Positions 1 through 6,628 of a stretch of DNA of 6,628 bases are shown here, piece after piece. The stretch spans positions 1-6,628 of the forward strand of contig JAAZCN010000176.1 of assembly GCA_012513245.1 (NCBI GenBank). The letters run 5' to 3'. The notes under the pieces were generated by a model. That model was not told where the DNA came from, searched no databases, and saw nothing but the letters and a program-made list of their open reading frames with translations. The position numbers and the translations under genes are program-made. The DNA is from Synergistaceae bacterium (GTDB taxonomy: Bacteria > Synergistota > Synergistia > Synergistales > Synergistaceae). The stretch's first letter is position 1; each line of letters starts with the position of its first letter.

Positions 1-2281
1 CCATTTCTTTTTTATTTATTGTTTTATTGATGAATCTCAGGTCAGGATCAAGTGCTGAATTAAAGAGCACGCGGCCCGGTGATGTCTCTATCCACTTTCC
101 GTCAACTGTCTCACAATTCCATGCCGGGTTATTTTTCAGCCGGATCTTTGAATTGACGTTGACAATTGAATGATCAAGAGCTGACATTACATCCTCAACA
201 TCAGAGAAGTGGAGTCCCTCTCCCTTAAGTCCGTCTCTCATGCTGGTCAGGAAGAACACTCCAAGTATTATGTCCTGTGTCGGTACAACTACAGGCTTCC
301 CGCTGGCGGGAGAGAGGAGATTGTTTGACGAAAGCATAAGAACTCTGGCCTCAGTCTGGGCCTCCAGTGAAAGCGGTACGTGAACGGCCATCTGGTCTCC
401 GTCAAAGTCTGCGTTAAAGGCAGTGCAGACCAAAGGGTGCAGCCTTATTGCCTTTCCTTCAATGAGGACGGGCTCAAATGCCTGTATTCCAAGCCTGTGA
501 AGGGTAGGCGCACGGTTGAGCATAACGGGATGGTCTTTGATTATACCTTCCAGTATTCCCCAAATTTCGTCTCTGCCTCGTTCTATAAACCTTCTTGCGC
601 TCTTCACATTTGGAGTAAGTCCGCTCTCTACAAGCTTGTGCATCACAAAAGGCTTGAAAAGCTCAAGAGCCATCTGTTTTGGAAGGCCGCACTGATAAAT
701 TTTCAGACTTGGTCCTATTACTATGACAGAACGTCCTGAGTAGTCTACCCTTTTGCCGAGCAGGTTTTGGCGGAAACGTCCTTTTTTACCTCTTAGCAGA
801 TCCGTCAGGCTCTTGAGAGGCCTATTGCCAGCTCCAAGCACTGCCTTGCCTCTGCGTCCGTTGTCTATAAGGGCGTCAACGGATTCCTGCAGCATCCTCT
901 TCTCGTTACGTACGATGATCTCAGGTGCTTTCAGTTCAAGAAGCTTGCGAAGACGGTTGTTCCTGTTGATCACCCTGCGATAAAGATCATTCAGGTCGGA
1001 CGTTGCAAAACGCCCTCCATCCAGCTGCACCATCGGGCGAAGATCAGGAGGAATTACCGGAAGAACAGAGAGGACCATCCATTCAGGATTGCTGTCGCTC
1101 TTTCTAAAATCTTCAGCGACCTGGAGCCTCTTTACCAGCTTTCGTTTCTTTTGGCCCGAGCACTCTGCAATGTCTTCTCTGAGCGAGGTGACAAGTAGGG
1201 CCATGTCCATCTGTTTCAGAAGTGTGTAAACACCTTCCGCGCCGATCCCTGCTGAGAATGCCTTGTCGTAGGCCGCACAAATAGTCTCTTCTCTCTCAAG
1301 GATTATGTCGGTTCTTTCGAAAGGAGATTCTCCACCGTTGATAACGATATAGCAAGGATCTTCCAGAGTCTCTGTCTCTTCAACCGTCTGGAAGCGTTTT
1401 GGGTACTTCTGGTTGTAAATCTTGTATTCACTTTCGGATATAACATCATTCTTTACAAAAGGAAGATGAACGACAGAGGTCACAATGAAGGCATCCTGGT
1501 TGTTCAGAACAGCCCTTTCAAACTTAAGATCACTGTCAGACTCTTTTATCGCATTAATTTTAGATTCAGCGATGATGGTATTAGATGCCTGTTCGTCACC
1601 GTCCCTGAACATACGGTACGCAGGCTCAGTTTTGAAGAGTTCATCTCCATATTCACCGAGGATCCGGTTGACCTGGGAAGTTGTTATTACATCTCCCTCG
1701 TCAAAGTTTATCTCCTCTACCTTTGTGATCCTGAAAGCCTCTTCTGCTTTGAACTTGGGATCGTAAAAACGGTGAATACGCTCTTCGGAGGCAGATAGAA
1801 GCTTACCCCTGCGGGCAAGGTCTATCCTGCGGCCTTCGCTTACTACCTTATAAACCTTCTCCCTCCGGCGGGTAGGTGCAAAATAAACCACCTTTTCCAG
1901 CTCCTTGGTAGAAGCTCCCAGAAGTAGGCTAAGTCTGCTCGGAATACCCCTCAGATACCATATATGTACGACCGGTGCCGCAAGTTCGATATGACCCATT
2001 CTTTCCCTGCGTACGCGGTTGTCTGTGACCTCTACTCCACAACGGTCACATACGACCCCTTTAAACTTGGGGCCGCTTCTTTTATATTTTCCACAGGCGC
2101 ATTCATAACTGCGGGTAGGACCAAATATCCGTTCGCAGAAAAGTCCGTCTTTTTCCGGACGAAGCGTCCTGTAATTGATAGTTTCCGGCTTTTTCACTTC
2201 ACCGCTGGAAAGCTCCCTGATCCTTCCGGGAGAGGATAGTTTGGTCCTTACTCCGGCGATTTCGCGATTTACGTTAGCCAT
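1..2281 (-). CDS. rpoC: RNA polymerase subunit beta' (RpoC), 3' end outside window
   Basis: RpoC forms the clamp and half of the catalytic centre of DNA-dependent RNA polymerase in the cytoplasm. The minus frame is open for 760 codons from ATG at 2281 to the window edge, so the C-terminal part (trigger loop, second zinc site) is not visible. In order: N-terminal zinc site with C61, C63, C78 and C81; the conserved HIELA segment (97-101); an unusually long clamp insertion (about 135-310); clamp helices with [20 protein letters not shown] (411-430), which in the family bind sigma region 2; the lid/rudder stretch (470-510); [10 protein letters not shown] (511-520); RAPTLHRLG (590-598); and the Mg-binding NADFDGD at 623-629, with D625, D627 and D629. 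The same aspartates are at 460-464 in E. coli, so about 165 extra residues lie upstream. The ATG overlaps the rpoB stop by one base and has an AGGGGG ribosome site, which implies co-transcription and translational coupling. Identification is certain. Confidence 0.98.
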   Translation of the reverse strand, partial: MANVNREIAGVRTKLSSPGRIRELSSGEVKKPETINYRTLRPEKDGLFCERIFGPTRSYECACGKYKRSGPKFKGVVCDRCGVEVTDNRVRRERMGHIELAAPVVHIWYLRGIPSRLSLLLGASTKELEKVVYFAPTRRREKVYKVVSEGRRIDLARRGKLLSASEERIHRFYDPKFKAEEAFRITKVEEINFDEGDVITTSQVNRILGEYGDELFKTEPAYRMFRDGDEQASNTIIAESKINAIKESDSDLKFERAVLNNQDAFIVTSVVHLPFVKNDVISESEYKIYNQKYPKRFQTVEETETLEDPCYIVINGGESPFERTDIILEREETICAAYDKAFSAGIGAEGVYTLLKQMDMALLVTSLREDIAECSGQKKRKLVKRLQVAEDFRKSDSNPEWMVLSVLPVIPPDLRPMVQLDGGRFATSDLNDLYRRVINRNNRLRKLLELKAPEIIVRNEKRMLQESVDALIDNGRRGKAVLGAGNRPLKSLTDLLRGKKGRFRQNLLGKRVDYSGRSVIVIGPSLKIYQCGLPKQMALELFKPFVMHKLVESGLTPNVKSARRFIERGRDEIWGILEGIIKDHPVMLNRAPTLHRLGIQAFEPVLIEGKAIRLHPLVCTAFNADFDGDQMAVHVPLSLEAQTEARVLMLSSNNLLSPASGKPVVVPTQDIILGVFFLTSMRDGLKGEGLHFSDVEDVMSALDHSIVNVNSKIRLKNNPAWNCETVDGKWIETSPGRVLFNSALDPDLRFINKTINKKEM
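395..415 (-). other. RpoC catalytic Mg-binding motif NADFDGD
   Basis: These codons give N-A-D-F-D-G-D at residues 623-629. The three aspartates (625, 627, 629) are the universal ligands of the catalytic magnesium in multisubunit RNA polymerases. All are intact, so this is expected to be a functional subunit. Confidence 0.97.
1256..1852 (-). repeat. Five diverged tandem repeats in the RpoC clamp insertion
   Basis: Residues 144-342 can be read as five copies of a unit of about 33 residues with short linkers: 144-177, 183-216, 222-254, 265-297 and 311-342. Each starts with an aromatic residue (Y144, F183, Y222, F265, Y311). Each has a central hydrophobic turn (KLLSAS 160-165, DVITTS 197-202, TIIAES 235-240, DVISES 279-284, DIILER 325-330), then a helical stretch ending in an aromatic residue (F177, F216, F254, F297, F342). 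The period is 38-46 residues. Copy 5 leads into [11 protein letters not shown] (345-355), which corresponds to the place where ordinary bacterial RpoC has its single copy (LLTEEEY...F.A.MGAEA). The repeats are seen only in protein, not in DNA, so the expansion is old. That they are homologous is my inference from a hand alignment. Confidence 0.68.
2039..2101 (-). other. RpoC N-terminal zinc-binding site
   Basis: C61-x-C63 and C78-x2-C81 form the four-cysteine zinc site of the beta' zipper/clamp base. The gap between the two cysteine pairs is two residues longer than in E. coli (C70, C72, C85, C88), because KYKR is followed by SGPKFKG rather than a five-residue connection. All four ligands are present. 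Confidence 0.93.
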
Positions 2282-5200
2282 TAGATATCATCCCCCTGGT
2301 CAACCTTTTTAGGAGCAACATCGGTAAAGAGATCCGTATCTCCATCCCTGAGCACTTCAGCCTCTTTTTTCTCATCTGTCTCGTGCAGCTCCAACAAACT
2401 GTGTTCAGCTGCATGTTTATGGAAGAGATCGTTGTCTGATGTTGCTTTTGATGGGCGGCTCAAACCAAAATCTTCCTCTAGGCTGTCTACAGTAGAATCA
2501 GGTTTGAATGATACGTGACGTCTTGATTCTCTTCCGCCTTCATCATCGTCTTCAGAAAGGACAAGCTCTCCGAAGGACCCATCAGAATATTTTATTTCAA
2601 CATCCAGCCCAAGCCCCTGGAGCTCTTTGATAAGCACCCTGAAACTTTCAGGGACACCCGGCTTGGCAAGATTTTCACCCTTGACTATTCGTTCGTAAGT
2701 CTTAAGCCTTCCTCTGATGTCATCAGATTTGACCGTAAGCATTTCCTGGAGCATGTGTGCGGCTCCGTATCCTTCAAGAGCCCAGACTTCCATTTCACCG
2801 AACCTCTGGCCTCCAAACTGGGTCTTACCTCCCAGAGGCTGCTGTGTGATAAGGCTGTAGGGTCCTATAGAACGCGCATGGATCTTGTCGTCAACGAGAT
2901 GTATAAGTTTGAGCAAGTACATGACGCCCACTGCGACCTTGTTAGCCATTGGCTCCCCTGTCCTGCCGTCATAAAGGGTTATCTTGCAGTCGTCTCTCAT
3001 CTCGGGATATTTTGTTTCCTGAATTTTTTTGATATAAGGCAACAGGTCTTCTTCAGTCGCAGACTCAAATACCGGAGTCACGACCTTCCAGCCGTTATGC
3101 ATAGCGACAAAACCCATTACCGTCTCGAGCACCTGACCAAGGTTCATCCGGCTCGGAACTCCGAGAGGGTTAAGGACAACGTCAACAGGCGTACCGTCTG
3201 AAAGATACGGCATATCTTCTTCTGCCATGATCCTTGAAACTACACCCTTGTTTCCGTGGCGTCCTGCCATCTTGTCGCCTTCGGTGATCTTGCGGAACTG
3301 AGCAACATAGACCTTTACGACCTCATTGACGCCGGGGCTCATGTCTTCGCTGTTCTTATCCCTTGAGAGGCGTTTGATCTCTACCACTTTTCCGCCTTCA
3401 CCGTGGGGAACTTTCAAACAGGTATCGCGAACTTCACGTGCCTTTTCTCCGAAGATCGCTCTTAAGAGTTTTTCCTCAGGAGACTGGTCTGACTCTCCCT
3501 TGGGCGTCACTTTGCCTACAAGGATGTCCCCTGCCTTGACTTCTGCACCTACTCTGACGATCCCGTCTTCATCAAGATTTTTCAGGGCGTCCTCTCCAAC
3601 ATTGGGTATATCCCTTGATATCTCTTCTGAACCGAGTTTGGTATCGCGTGACTCAACTTCATACTCTTCTATATGTATAGAAGTGTAATAATCCTCTTTG
3701 ACCAATTTCTGGCTGAGAAGTATAGCATCTTCAAAGTTGTAGCCCTCCCACGATACGAAAGCTACCAGAACATTTCTTCCCAGAGCAAGTTCTCCACCGT
3801 AGCATGCCTGGCCATCAGCGATGACCTCATCAGCATCTATTTGCTGGCCATGCGTAACTATTGGTTTCTGGTGGATAACAGTTCCCTGGTTGGAGCGCCT
3901 GAATTTAGGCATATCATAAATATCTTTATCGTTGTCTTCAGTAGTTACCTCTATGCGATCGGAATCTACATATGTGACCATGCCGGCTCTTCTTGAAACA
4001 GAACATGATCCCGAGTCCTTCGCTATGCGATGCTCTATGCCTGTACCCACTATAGGAGAATCGGGGAAAACAAGAGGTACAGCCTGCCTCTGCATGTTGG
4101 ATCCCATCAACGCCCTGTTCGCGTCGTCATGTTCAAGGAATGGGATCAAAGCAGTCGATATGGAGACGATCTGTTTTGGTGAAATGTCCATATACTGGAG
4201 CTGTTCCGGCAATATCTCAATAGTGTTGTCATGGTGCCTGACATATATCCCGGTACCACCGTCAGTCGGCAGCACGCGTCCATCTTCAGAAATAGGCGTA
4301 TCAGCGCGTCCGACATAGTACTCGTCTTCATCGTCTGCGGAAAGATAGACTATTTCGTCGGTCAGGATCCCGTTCTCTACTTTCCTTCTGGGACAGACAA
4401 GAAAACCATATTCATTGATCCTTGCAAAGGTCGCAAGAGAAGTTACCAGTCCTATGTTAGGTCCTTCAGGTGTCTCTATAGGACAGACCCTTCCATAGTG
4501 AGTATGGTGGACGTCACGCGCTTCGAACCCGGCTCTCTCTCTGCTTAGACCACCGGGCCCAAGAGCTGAGAGGCGACGGCGATGCGTAAGTTCGGCAAGC
4601 GGGTTGGTCTGGTCCATAAACTGTGAAAGCTGTCCTGAACCAAAAAATTCCCTCAGTGCCGCAGAAATGGGGCGAACATTAATGAGATCCTTGGCCATCG
4701 CGGTAGCAAGATCAGGGGTCGTTGTCATACGTTCTCTTGCGATCCTCTCCATCCTCAGAAGGCCTATCCTTACCTGATTCTGGAGAAGCTCGCCAACCGC
4801 CCGAACTCTTCTGTTTCCGAGATGGTCGATATCGTCTATATGTTCGTCTCCTTCACGGAGATCGATCAAACCTTTTATTATGGCGACTATATCCTCAACT
4901 GTAAGAAGGCGTCCCGTGCTTGGAATATCGAGATTCAGCCTTCTGTTGATCTTGTATCTTCCTACCCTGCCCAGATTATATCTACGGGGATCAAAGAAAA
5001 TGCTGTTGATATATTCCCTGGCATTTTCCATACGGGCCGGTTCATTGGGTCTCAGTTTACGGAATAATTCAAGCATTGCGGCATCCGGGGTCGCTGTATT
5101 GTCTTTTTCGATAGTGGCAGATATCGCCGGGTCAACATCCCACACCCATATTTTGGTACGGCCGCTCTCCCAAAGTGCCTCAAGATCCTCTTTGGTAAGC

Positions 5201-5979
5201 CTTTTGTTTTTCGGGATCGCAATTGCAGCGTCACCCTCGCCGGAAACGATAGCTTCGGCGAGAAGCATCCCCTTGACTTCGTCTTCTACCAGGTCCTTCT
5301 CAATTTCTCTTGCGCCGAAAAGCGCGAGGAGTTCCTCAGTAGTCTGGATACCGAAAGCCCTTAACATCATAGTCACGGGTATCTTTTTTCTGTTGTCGAT
5401 CTTAACTGAAAGCACTTCGCCGGGGGCGAGGTCAAATTCGATCCATGCTCCGCGATCCGGTATAAGTTTGGCCGAAAATGATTCTTGTCCCGGAATGCCA
5501 AGTTCGGCGTTTAAATAAACACCTGCAGATCTTGCAAGCTGATTAACAACGACACGCTCAGTGCCGTTGATTATGAACGTTCCTCTTTCTGTCATTGCCG
5601 GGAAATCACCTATGTAGACTTCCTCTTCTTTGATCTCGCGAGTCTTCCTATTGGCAAGCCGAATCGTCGCACGCAGAGGTCTCGACCATGTAAGGTCCCT
5701 GCTGCGCGCCTCATCCAGACTCATAACCACCGGATCGACATAGTATCTTACGAATTCAAGGGCAAATGAACCGTCGTAGCTTTCGATGGGAAAAACCTCA
5801 TCGAAAAGATCCTGAATACCCTGTGAAACTCTGGTATCAGGATCGGTATCAGCCTGAAAAAACCACTGATAAGAATTGCGCTGGACCTCAACAAGATCCG
5901 GTAGAGCAATTAGATTTTTTTCTTTTCCAAAAACCTTACGCTGCTCAAAAGCCTTGCCTGATGGAGTATTAACCTGCAT
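2281..5979 (-). CDS. rpoB: RNA polymerase subunit beta (RpoB), complete
   Basis: RpoB is the beta subunit of RNA polymerase and forms the catalytic cleft with beta'. The protein is 1232 residues. Landmarks in order: N-terminal protrusion/lobe from about residue 15, with [14 protein letters not shown] (138-151); a lobe with only one short copy of the E. coli-type insert (about 245-290); the rifampicin region (449-474); [17 protein letters not shown] (494-510); NFEDAILLS (748-756), with E750 and D751; flap (about 780-880); [12 protein letters not shown] (901-912), with K903 and K911, the lysines that contact the initiating nucleotides and RNA; and the C-terminal [20 protein letters not shown] (1046-1065), which pairs with beta'. 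There is no insert of the E. coli SI2 type near 870-890. The last 90 or so residues are an acidic tail. I chose ATG 5979 because GGGAGG lies 8 bases upstream and the promoter -10 lies between it and the in-frame ATG at 6057. That upstream ATG would add 26 unfamiliar residues from untranscribed DNA. Confidence 0.98.
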   Translation of the reverse strand: MQVNTPSGKAFEQRKVFGKEKNLIALPDLVEVQRNSYQWFFQADTDPDTRVSQGIQDLFDEVFPIESYDGSFALEFVRYYVDPVVMSLDEARSRDLTWSRPLRATIRLANRKTREIKEEEVYIGDFPAMTERGTFIINGTERVVVNQLARSAGVYLNAELGIPGQESFSAKLIPDRGAWIEFDLAPGEVLSVKIDNRKKIPVTMMLRAFGIQTTEELLALFGAREIEKDLVEDEVKGMLLAEAIVSGEGDAAIAIPKNKRLTKEDLEALWESGRTKIWVWDVDPAISATIEKDNTATPDAAMLELFRKLRPNEPARMENAREYINSIFFDPRRYNLGRVGRYKINRRLNLDIPSTGRLLTVEDIVAIIKGLIDLREGDEHIDDIDHLGNRRVRAVGELLQNQVRIGLLRMERIARERMTTTPDLATAMAKDLINVRPISAALREFFGSGQLSQFMDQTNPLAELTHRRRLSALGPGGLSRERAGFEARDVHHTHYGRVCPIETPEGPNIGLVTSLATFARINEYGFLVCPRRKVENGILTDEIVYLSADDEDEYYVGRADTPISEDGRVLPTDGGTGIYVRHHDNTIEILPEQLQYMDISPKQIVSISTALIPFLEHDDANRALMGSNMQRQAVPLVFPDSPIVGTGIEHRIAKDSGSCSVSRRAGMVTYVDSDRIEVTTEDNDKDIYDMPKFRRSNQGTVIHQKPIVTHGQQIDADEVIADGQACYGGELALGRNVLVAFVSWEGYNFEDAILLSQKLVKEDYYTSIHIEEYEVESRDTKLGSEEISRDIPNVGEDALKNLDEDGIVRVGAEVKAGDILVGKVTPKGESDQSPEEKLLRAIFGEKAREVRDTCLKVPHGEGGKVVEIKRLSRDKNSEDMSPGVNEVVKVYVAQFRKITEGDKMAGRHGNKGVVSRIMAEEDMPYLSDGTPVDVVLNPLGVPSRMNLGQVLETVMGFVAMHNGWKVVTPVFESATEEDLLPYIKKIQETKYPEMRDDCKITLYDGRTGEPMANKVAVGVMYLLKLIHLVDDKIHARSIGPYSLITQQPLGGKTQFGGQRFGEMEVWALEGYGAAHMLQEMLTVKSDDIRGRLKTYERIVKGENLAKPGVPESFRVLIKELQGLGLDVEIKYSDGSFGELVLSEDDDEGGRESRRHVSFKPDSTVDSLEEDFGLSRPSKATSDNDLFHKHAAEHSLLELHETDEKKEAEVLRDGDTDLFTDVAPKKVDQGDDI
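2292..2297 (-). promoter_or_regulatory. rpoC ribosome binding site and TAATG overlap
   Basis: On the minus strand AGGGGG lies about 10 bases upstream of the rpoC ATG, inside the last codons of rpoB. The rpoB TAA (2283-2281) and the rpoC ATG (2281-2279) share one base. Ribosomes ending rpoB can therefore re-initiate directly on rpoC, a plausible way to keep beta and beta' equimolar. Confidence 0.85.
4561..4632 (-). other. RpoB rifampicin-binding cluster I
   Basis: Residues 450-473 align without gaps to E. coli 510-533 (offset 60). The main contact and resistance positions have the sensitive-type residue: L451 (511), Q453 (513), D456 (516), H466 (526), S471 (531) and L473 (533). Differences from E. 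coli are G449 for S509, T458 for N518, A462 for S522, L464 for I524, R467 for K527 and L470 for I530. Sensitivity to rifampicin is inferred, not shown. Confidence 0.85.
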
Positions 5980-5993
5980 GGGAGCAACCTCCC
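5980..5993 (-). promoter_or_regulatory. rpoB Shine-Dalgarno sequestered in a start-proximal hairpin
   Basis: On the mRNA strand the leader reads GGGAG-GTTG-CTCCC directly followed by ATG. GGGAGG is the ribosome binding site (5993-5988) and its first five bases can pair perfectly with CTCCC (5984-5980), giving a 5-bp stem with four G-C pairs and a four-base loop. A competing pairing exists between CTCC in the upstream TACTCC (about 6000-6003) and GGAG. The site decides the start codon and may limit or regulate rpoB translation. Confidence 0.7.
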
Positions 5994-6015
5994 TGATTGG
6001 AGTATTTGGTGGGAA

Positions 6016-6029
6016 TGTACAATCGTACA
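6016..6029. repeat. Inverted repeat at the predicted rpoB transcription start
   Basis: TGTAC-AATC-GTACA is a perfect 5-bp inverted repeat with a four-base spacer. It covers roughly the first 14 transcribed bases of the rpoB message, so it could be an operator or a 5' terminal RNA stem-loop that stabilises the message. Function is not known. Confidence 0.5.
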
Positions 6030-6036
6030 AATGGGC

Positions 6037-6064
6037 ATTATAACAGAAAAGCGGCAACTGTCAA
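6037..6064 (-). promoter_or_regulatory. rpoB-rpoC promoter, consensus housekeeping type
   Basis: On the minus strand TTGACA (6064-6059) and TATAAT (6042-6037) are separated by 16 bases. Both hexamers match the housekeeping sigma consensus exactly, as expected for a highly expressed gene. Transcription should start near 6030, leaving a leader of about 50 bases before the ATG at 5979. Confidence 0.88.
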
Positions 6065-6065
6065 T

Positions 6066-6086
6066 AGACAGGTGTCGCCTGTTTTT
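6066..6086 (+). terminator. Dyad with T run just upstream of the rpoB -35
   Basis: On the plus strand ACAGG (6068-6072) pairs with CCTGT (6078-6082). An inner T-G pair and outer G-T and A-T pairs extend the stem, and a run of T at 6082-6086 follows. This has the form of a short intrinsic terminator for plus-strand transcription, yet no plus-strand gene precedes it. As double-stranded DNA it is a near-perfect 15-bp palindrome (ACAGGTG-T-CGCCTGT) two bases upstream of the rpoB -35, so an operator is equally possible. Confidence 0.4.
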
Positions 6087-6256
6087 GATTTAAGTGGTGT
6101 CGAGAAAGCGGACCATAAGGCTGAAATCCTTAAAATCCATAAAATAAAAGCTCGCTGCGACTATATAAAAAATGATAATTTAATTGCGTCAAATCTTTAC
6201 CTAAGACAAAAGTAATCCACCGCAATTCCGTCATTTTATCAGCACAATTAAAATTT

Positions 6257-6285
6257 GGCAATACCGACAATAAAGGGTGACAATA
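6257..6285. repeat. Three GRCAATA motifs
   Basis: GGCAATA (6257-6263) and GACAATA (6266-6272 and 6279-6285) occur in the same orientation within 29 bases. The last two extend to the 8-base direct repeat GACAATAA with a period of 13. They lie about 45 bases upstream of the RidA -35. A regulator site is possible, but in AT-rich DNA chance is a real alternative. Confidence 0.35.
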
Positions 6286-6321
6286 ACGAGCGGCAAAAAA
6301 AGACTTCATCAATGGTCAGCG

Positions 6322-6333
6322 GTAAAATTTTAC
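6322..6333. promoter_or_regulatory. Palindrome overlapping the RidA -35, candidate operator
   Basis: GTAAAATTTTAC is a perfect 12-bp palindrome that overlaps all but the last base of the TTTACA -35 element. A second, shorter palindrome (GATATATC, 6360-6367) covers the predicted start site, 36 bp away centre to centre. A bound repressor at the first site would block polymerase. No regulator gene is visible in the window. Confidence 0.42.
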
Positions 6334-6357
6334 ATATATTCCATACTTCGTTAAAAT
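6329..6357 (+). promoter_or_regulatory. Promoter of the RidA-like gene
   Basis: TTTACA (6329-6334) and TAAAAT (6352-6357) are 17 bases apart, each one mismatch from the housekeeping consensus. Transcription would start near 6364, giving a leader of about 40 bases before the ATG at 6404. Confidence 0.72.
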
Positions 6358-6403
6358 TGGATATATCAACAAGGAATAGACACATCGATGAAAGGAGAAC
6401 AAA

Positions 6404-6628
6404 ATGCAGATCGAAAATAAATTGAAAGAGTTGGGGATAGAGCTATTCTCCGACATCAAGCCCATCGGAAGCTATGTCCCTTTTGTAAGGACCGGGAACC
6501 TGGTTTACGTCTCAGGTCAGGGACCGAGCATCAAAGGAAAGTACGTTGACTACATAGGCAAGGTAGGAGGCGGTATATCAAAGGAAAAGGCAAAAGAGGC
6601 GGCAAGGGCGACCGCTGTAAACCTGATC
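6404..6628 (+). CDS. RidA/YjgF-family protein, N-terminal part only
   Basis: The first 75 codons are visible and the gene continues past the right edge. The start KLKELGIEL (6-14), then KPIGSYVPFVRTGNLVYVSG (19-38), then GKVGGGIS (54-61) and EAARATAVNL (65-74), match the N-terminal half of the longer YjgF/YER057c/UK114-like subfamily. RidA proteins are small trimeric cytosolic proteins; the active members hydrolyse reactive enamines and imines made by PLP enzymes during amino-acid breakdown. The family's key arginine lies in the missing half, so deaminase activity cannot be judged here. The start is supported by AAAGGAG (6391-6397), 6 bases upstream of the ATG. The gene is divergent from rpoB with its own promoter, so a functional link to RNA polymerase is not implied. 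Confidence 0.9.
   Translation, partial: MQIENKLKELGIELFSDIKPIGSYVPFVRTGNLVYVSGQGPSIKGKYVDYIGKVGGGISKEKAKEAARATAVNLI

Larger units (their letters stand above)
5980..6403. other. Divergent intergenic region between rpoB and the RidA-like gene
   Basis: These 424 bases hold no gene I can support. Short open frames exist on both strands (5997-6215 plus, 6130-6312 minus), but they lack ribosome sites and family resemblance and overlap the promoters. From the rpoB side the region contains the leader hairpin, a dyad at the predicted transcription start, the rpoB promoter, a dyad followed by a T run, an AT-rich stretch (about 6115-6260), three GRCAATA motifs, and the RidA promoter with an overlapping palindrome. 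I see no tRNA, riboswitch or ribosomal protein gene here. Confidence 0.85.

Noticed and set aside
4880..5518. 212-codon open frame on the plus strand
   Set aside because: It is antisense to well-conserved rpoB sequence, serine-rich and without family resemblance: a shadow of the real gene.
5980..6057. In-frame upstream ATG giving a 26-residue longer RpoB
   Set aside because: The ATG at 6057 lies upstream of the predicted transcription start, between the -35 and -10 elements, and has no ribosome site. The extra residues do not resemble an RpoB N-terminus. ATG 5979 has GGGAGG at 8 bases.
6116..6132. TAAGG/CCTTA hairpin
   Set aside because: A 5-bp AT-rich stem with a seven-base loop and no T run on either strand; not distinguishable from chance.
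6162..6192. Second possible rpoB promoter (TTGACG with TATATA)
   Set aside because: The spacer is 19 bases with the best -10, and other spacings give poor hexamers. The consensus promoter at 6037-6064 is far better.
5997..6215. Short plus-strand open frame of 72 codons
   Set aside because: It begins inside the rpoB leader, runs over the promoter and dyads, and shows no ribosome site or recognisable protein.
6130..6312. Short minus-strand open frame of 60 codons
   Set aside because: It has a TTG or ATG start without a Shine-Dalgarno, odd composition, and covers the AT-rich promoter-side region; no recognisable family.
1..6628. Novel defence, mobile or catalytic-RNA system
   Set aside because: Nearly all the sequence is core rpoB and rpoC. 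No transposase, integrase, CRISPR repeats, tRNA or toxin-antitoxin-like pair is visible, so the unusual points are limited to the RpoC repeats and the control region.

Overview
The window carries the start of a bacterial RNA polymerase operon and the start of a divergent gene. Reading leftward on the minus strand are a complete rpoB (start at 5979) and the first 760 codons of rpoC, which runs off the left edge. On the right edge, on the plus strand, are the first 75 codons of a RidA/YjgF-family gene. Between the divergent genes lie 424 bases (5980-6403) with no convincing coding sequence but with two well-formed promoters and several dyads.

Organism: a bacterium. RpoB lacks the large lineage inserts of the E. 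coli protein and RpoC carries a long clamp insertion. The style of both proteins, together with a RidA homologue of the type common in amino-acid fermenters, fits an anaerobe of Synergistota type or a Firmicutes relative. This placement is made from memory of family sequences and is only moderately likely.

Layout: rpoC 2281 to 1 (minus, 3' end missing); rpoB 5979 to 2281 (minus), whose TAA shares one base with the rpoC ATG (TAATG); rpoB leader and promoter 5980-6064, with a perfect TTGACA / 16 bp / TATAAT; an AT-rich stretch 6087-6320; a RidA promoter at 6329-6357; RidA-like gene from 6404 (plus). rpoB and rpoC make the beta and beta' subunits, which together form the polymerase catalytic centre. 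They are co-transcribed and probably translationally coupled. The usual upstream genes rplL and rplJ are not next to rpoB, so rpoBC is driven from its own promoter here.

Most notable: the RpoC clamp region, where most bacteria have one copy of a short segment just before the GAEA-type motif, appears to hold five diverged tandem copies (residues 144-342), which explains almost all of the extra length. Second, the rpoB ribosome binding site sits in a perfect 5-bp hairpin that abuts the start codon. I found no defence system, mobile element, CRISPR array or RNA gene.
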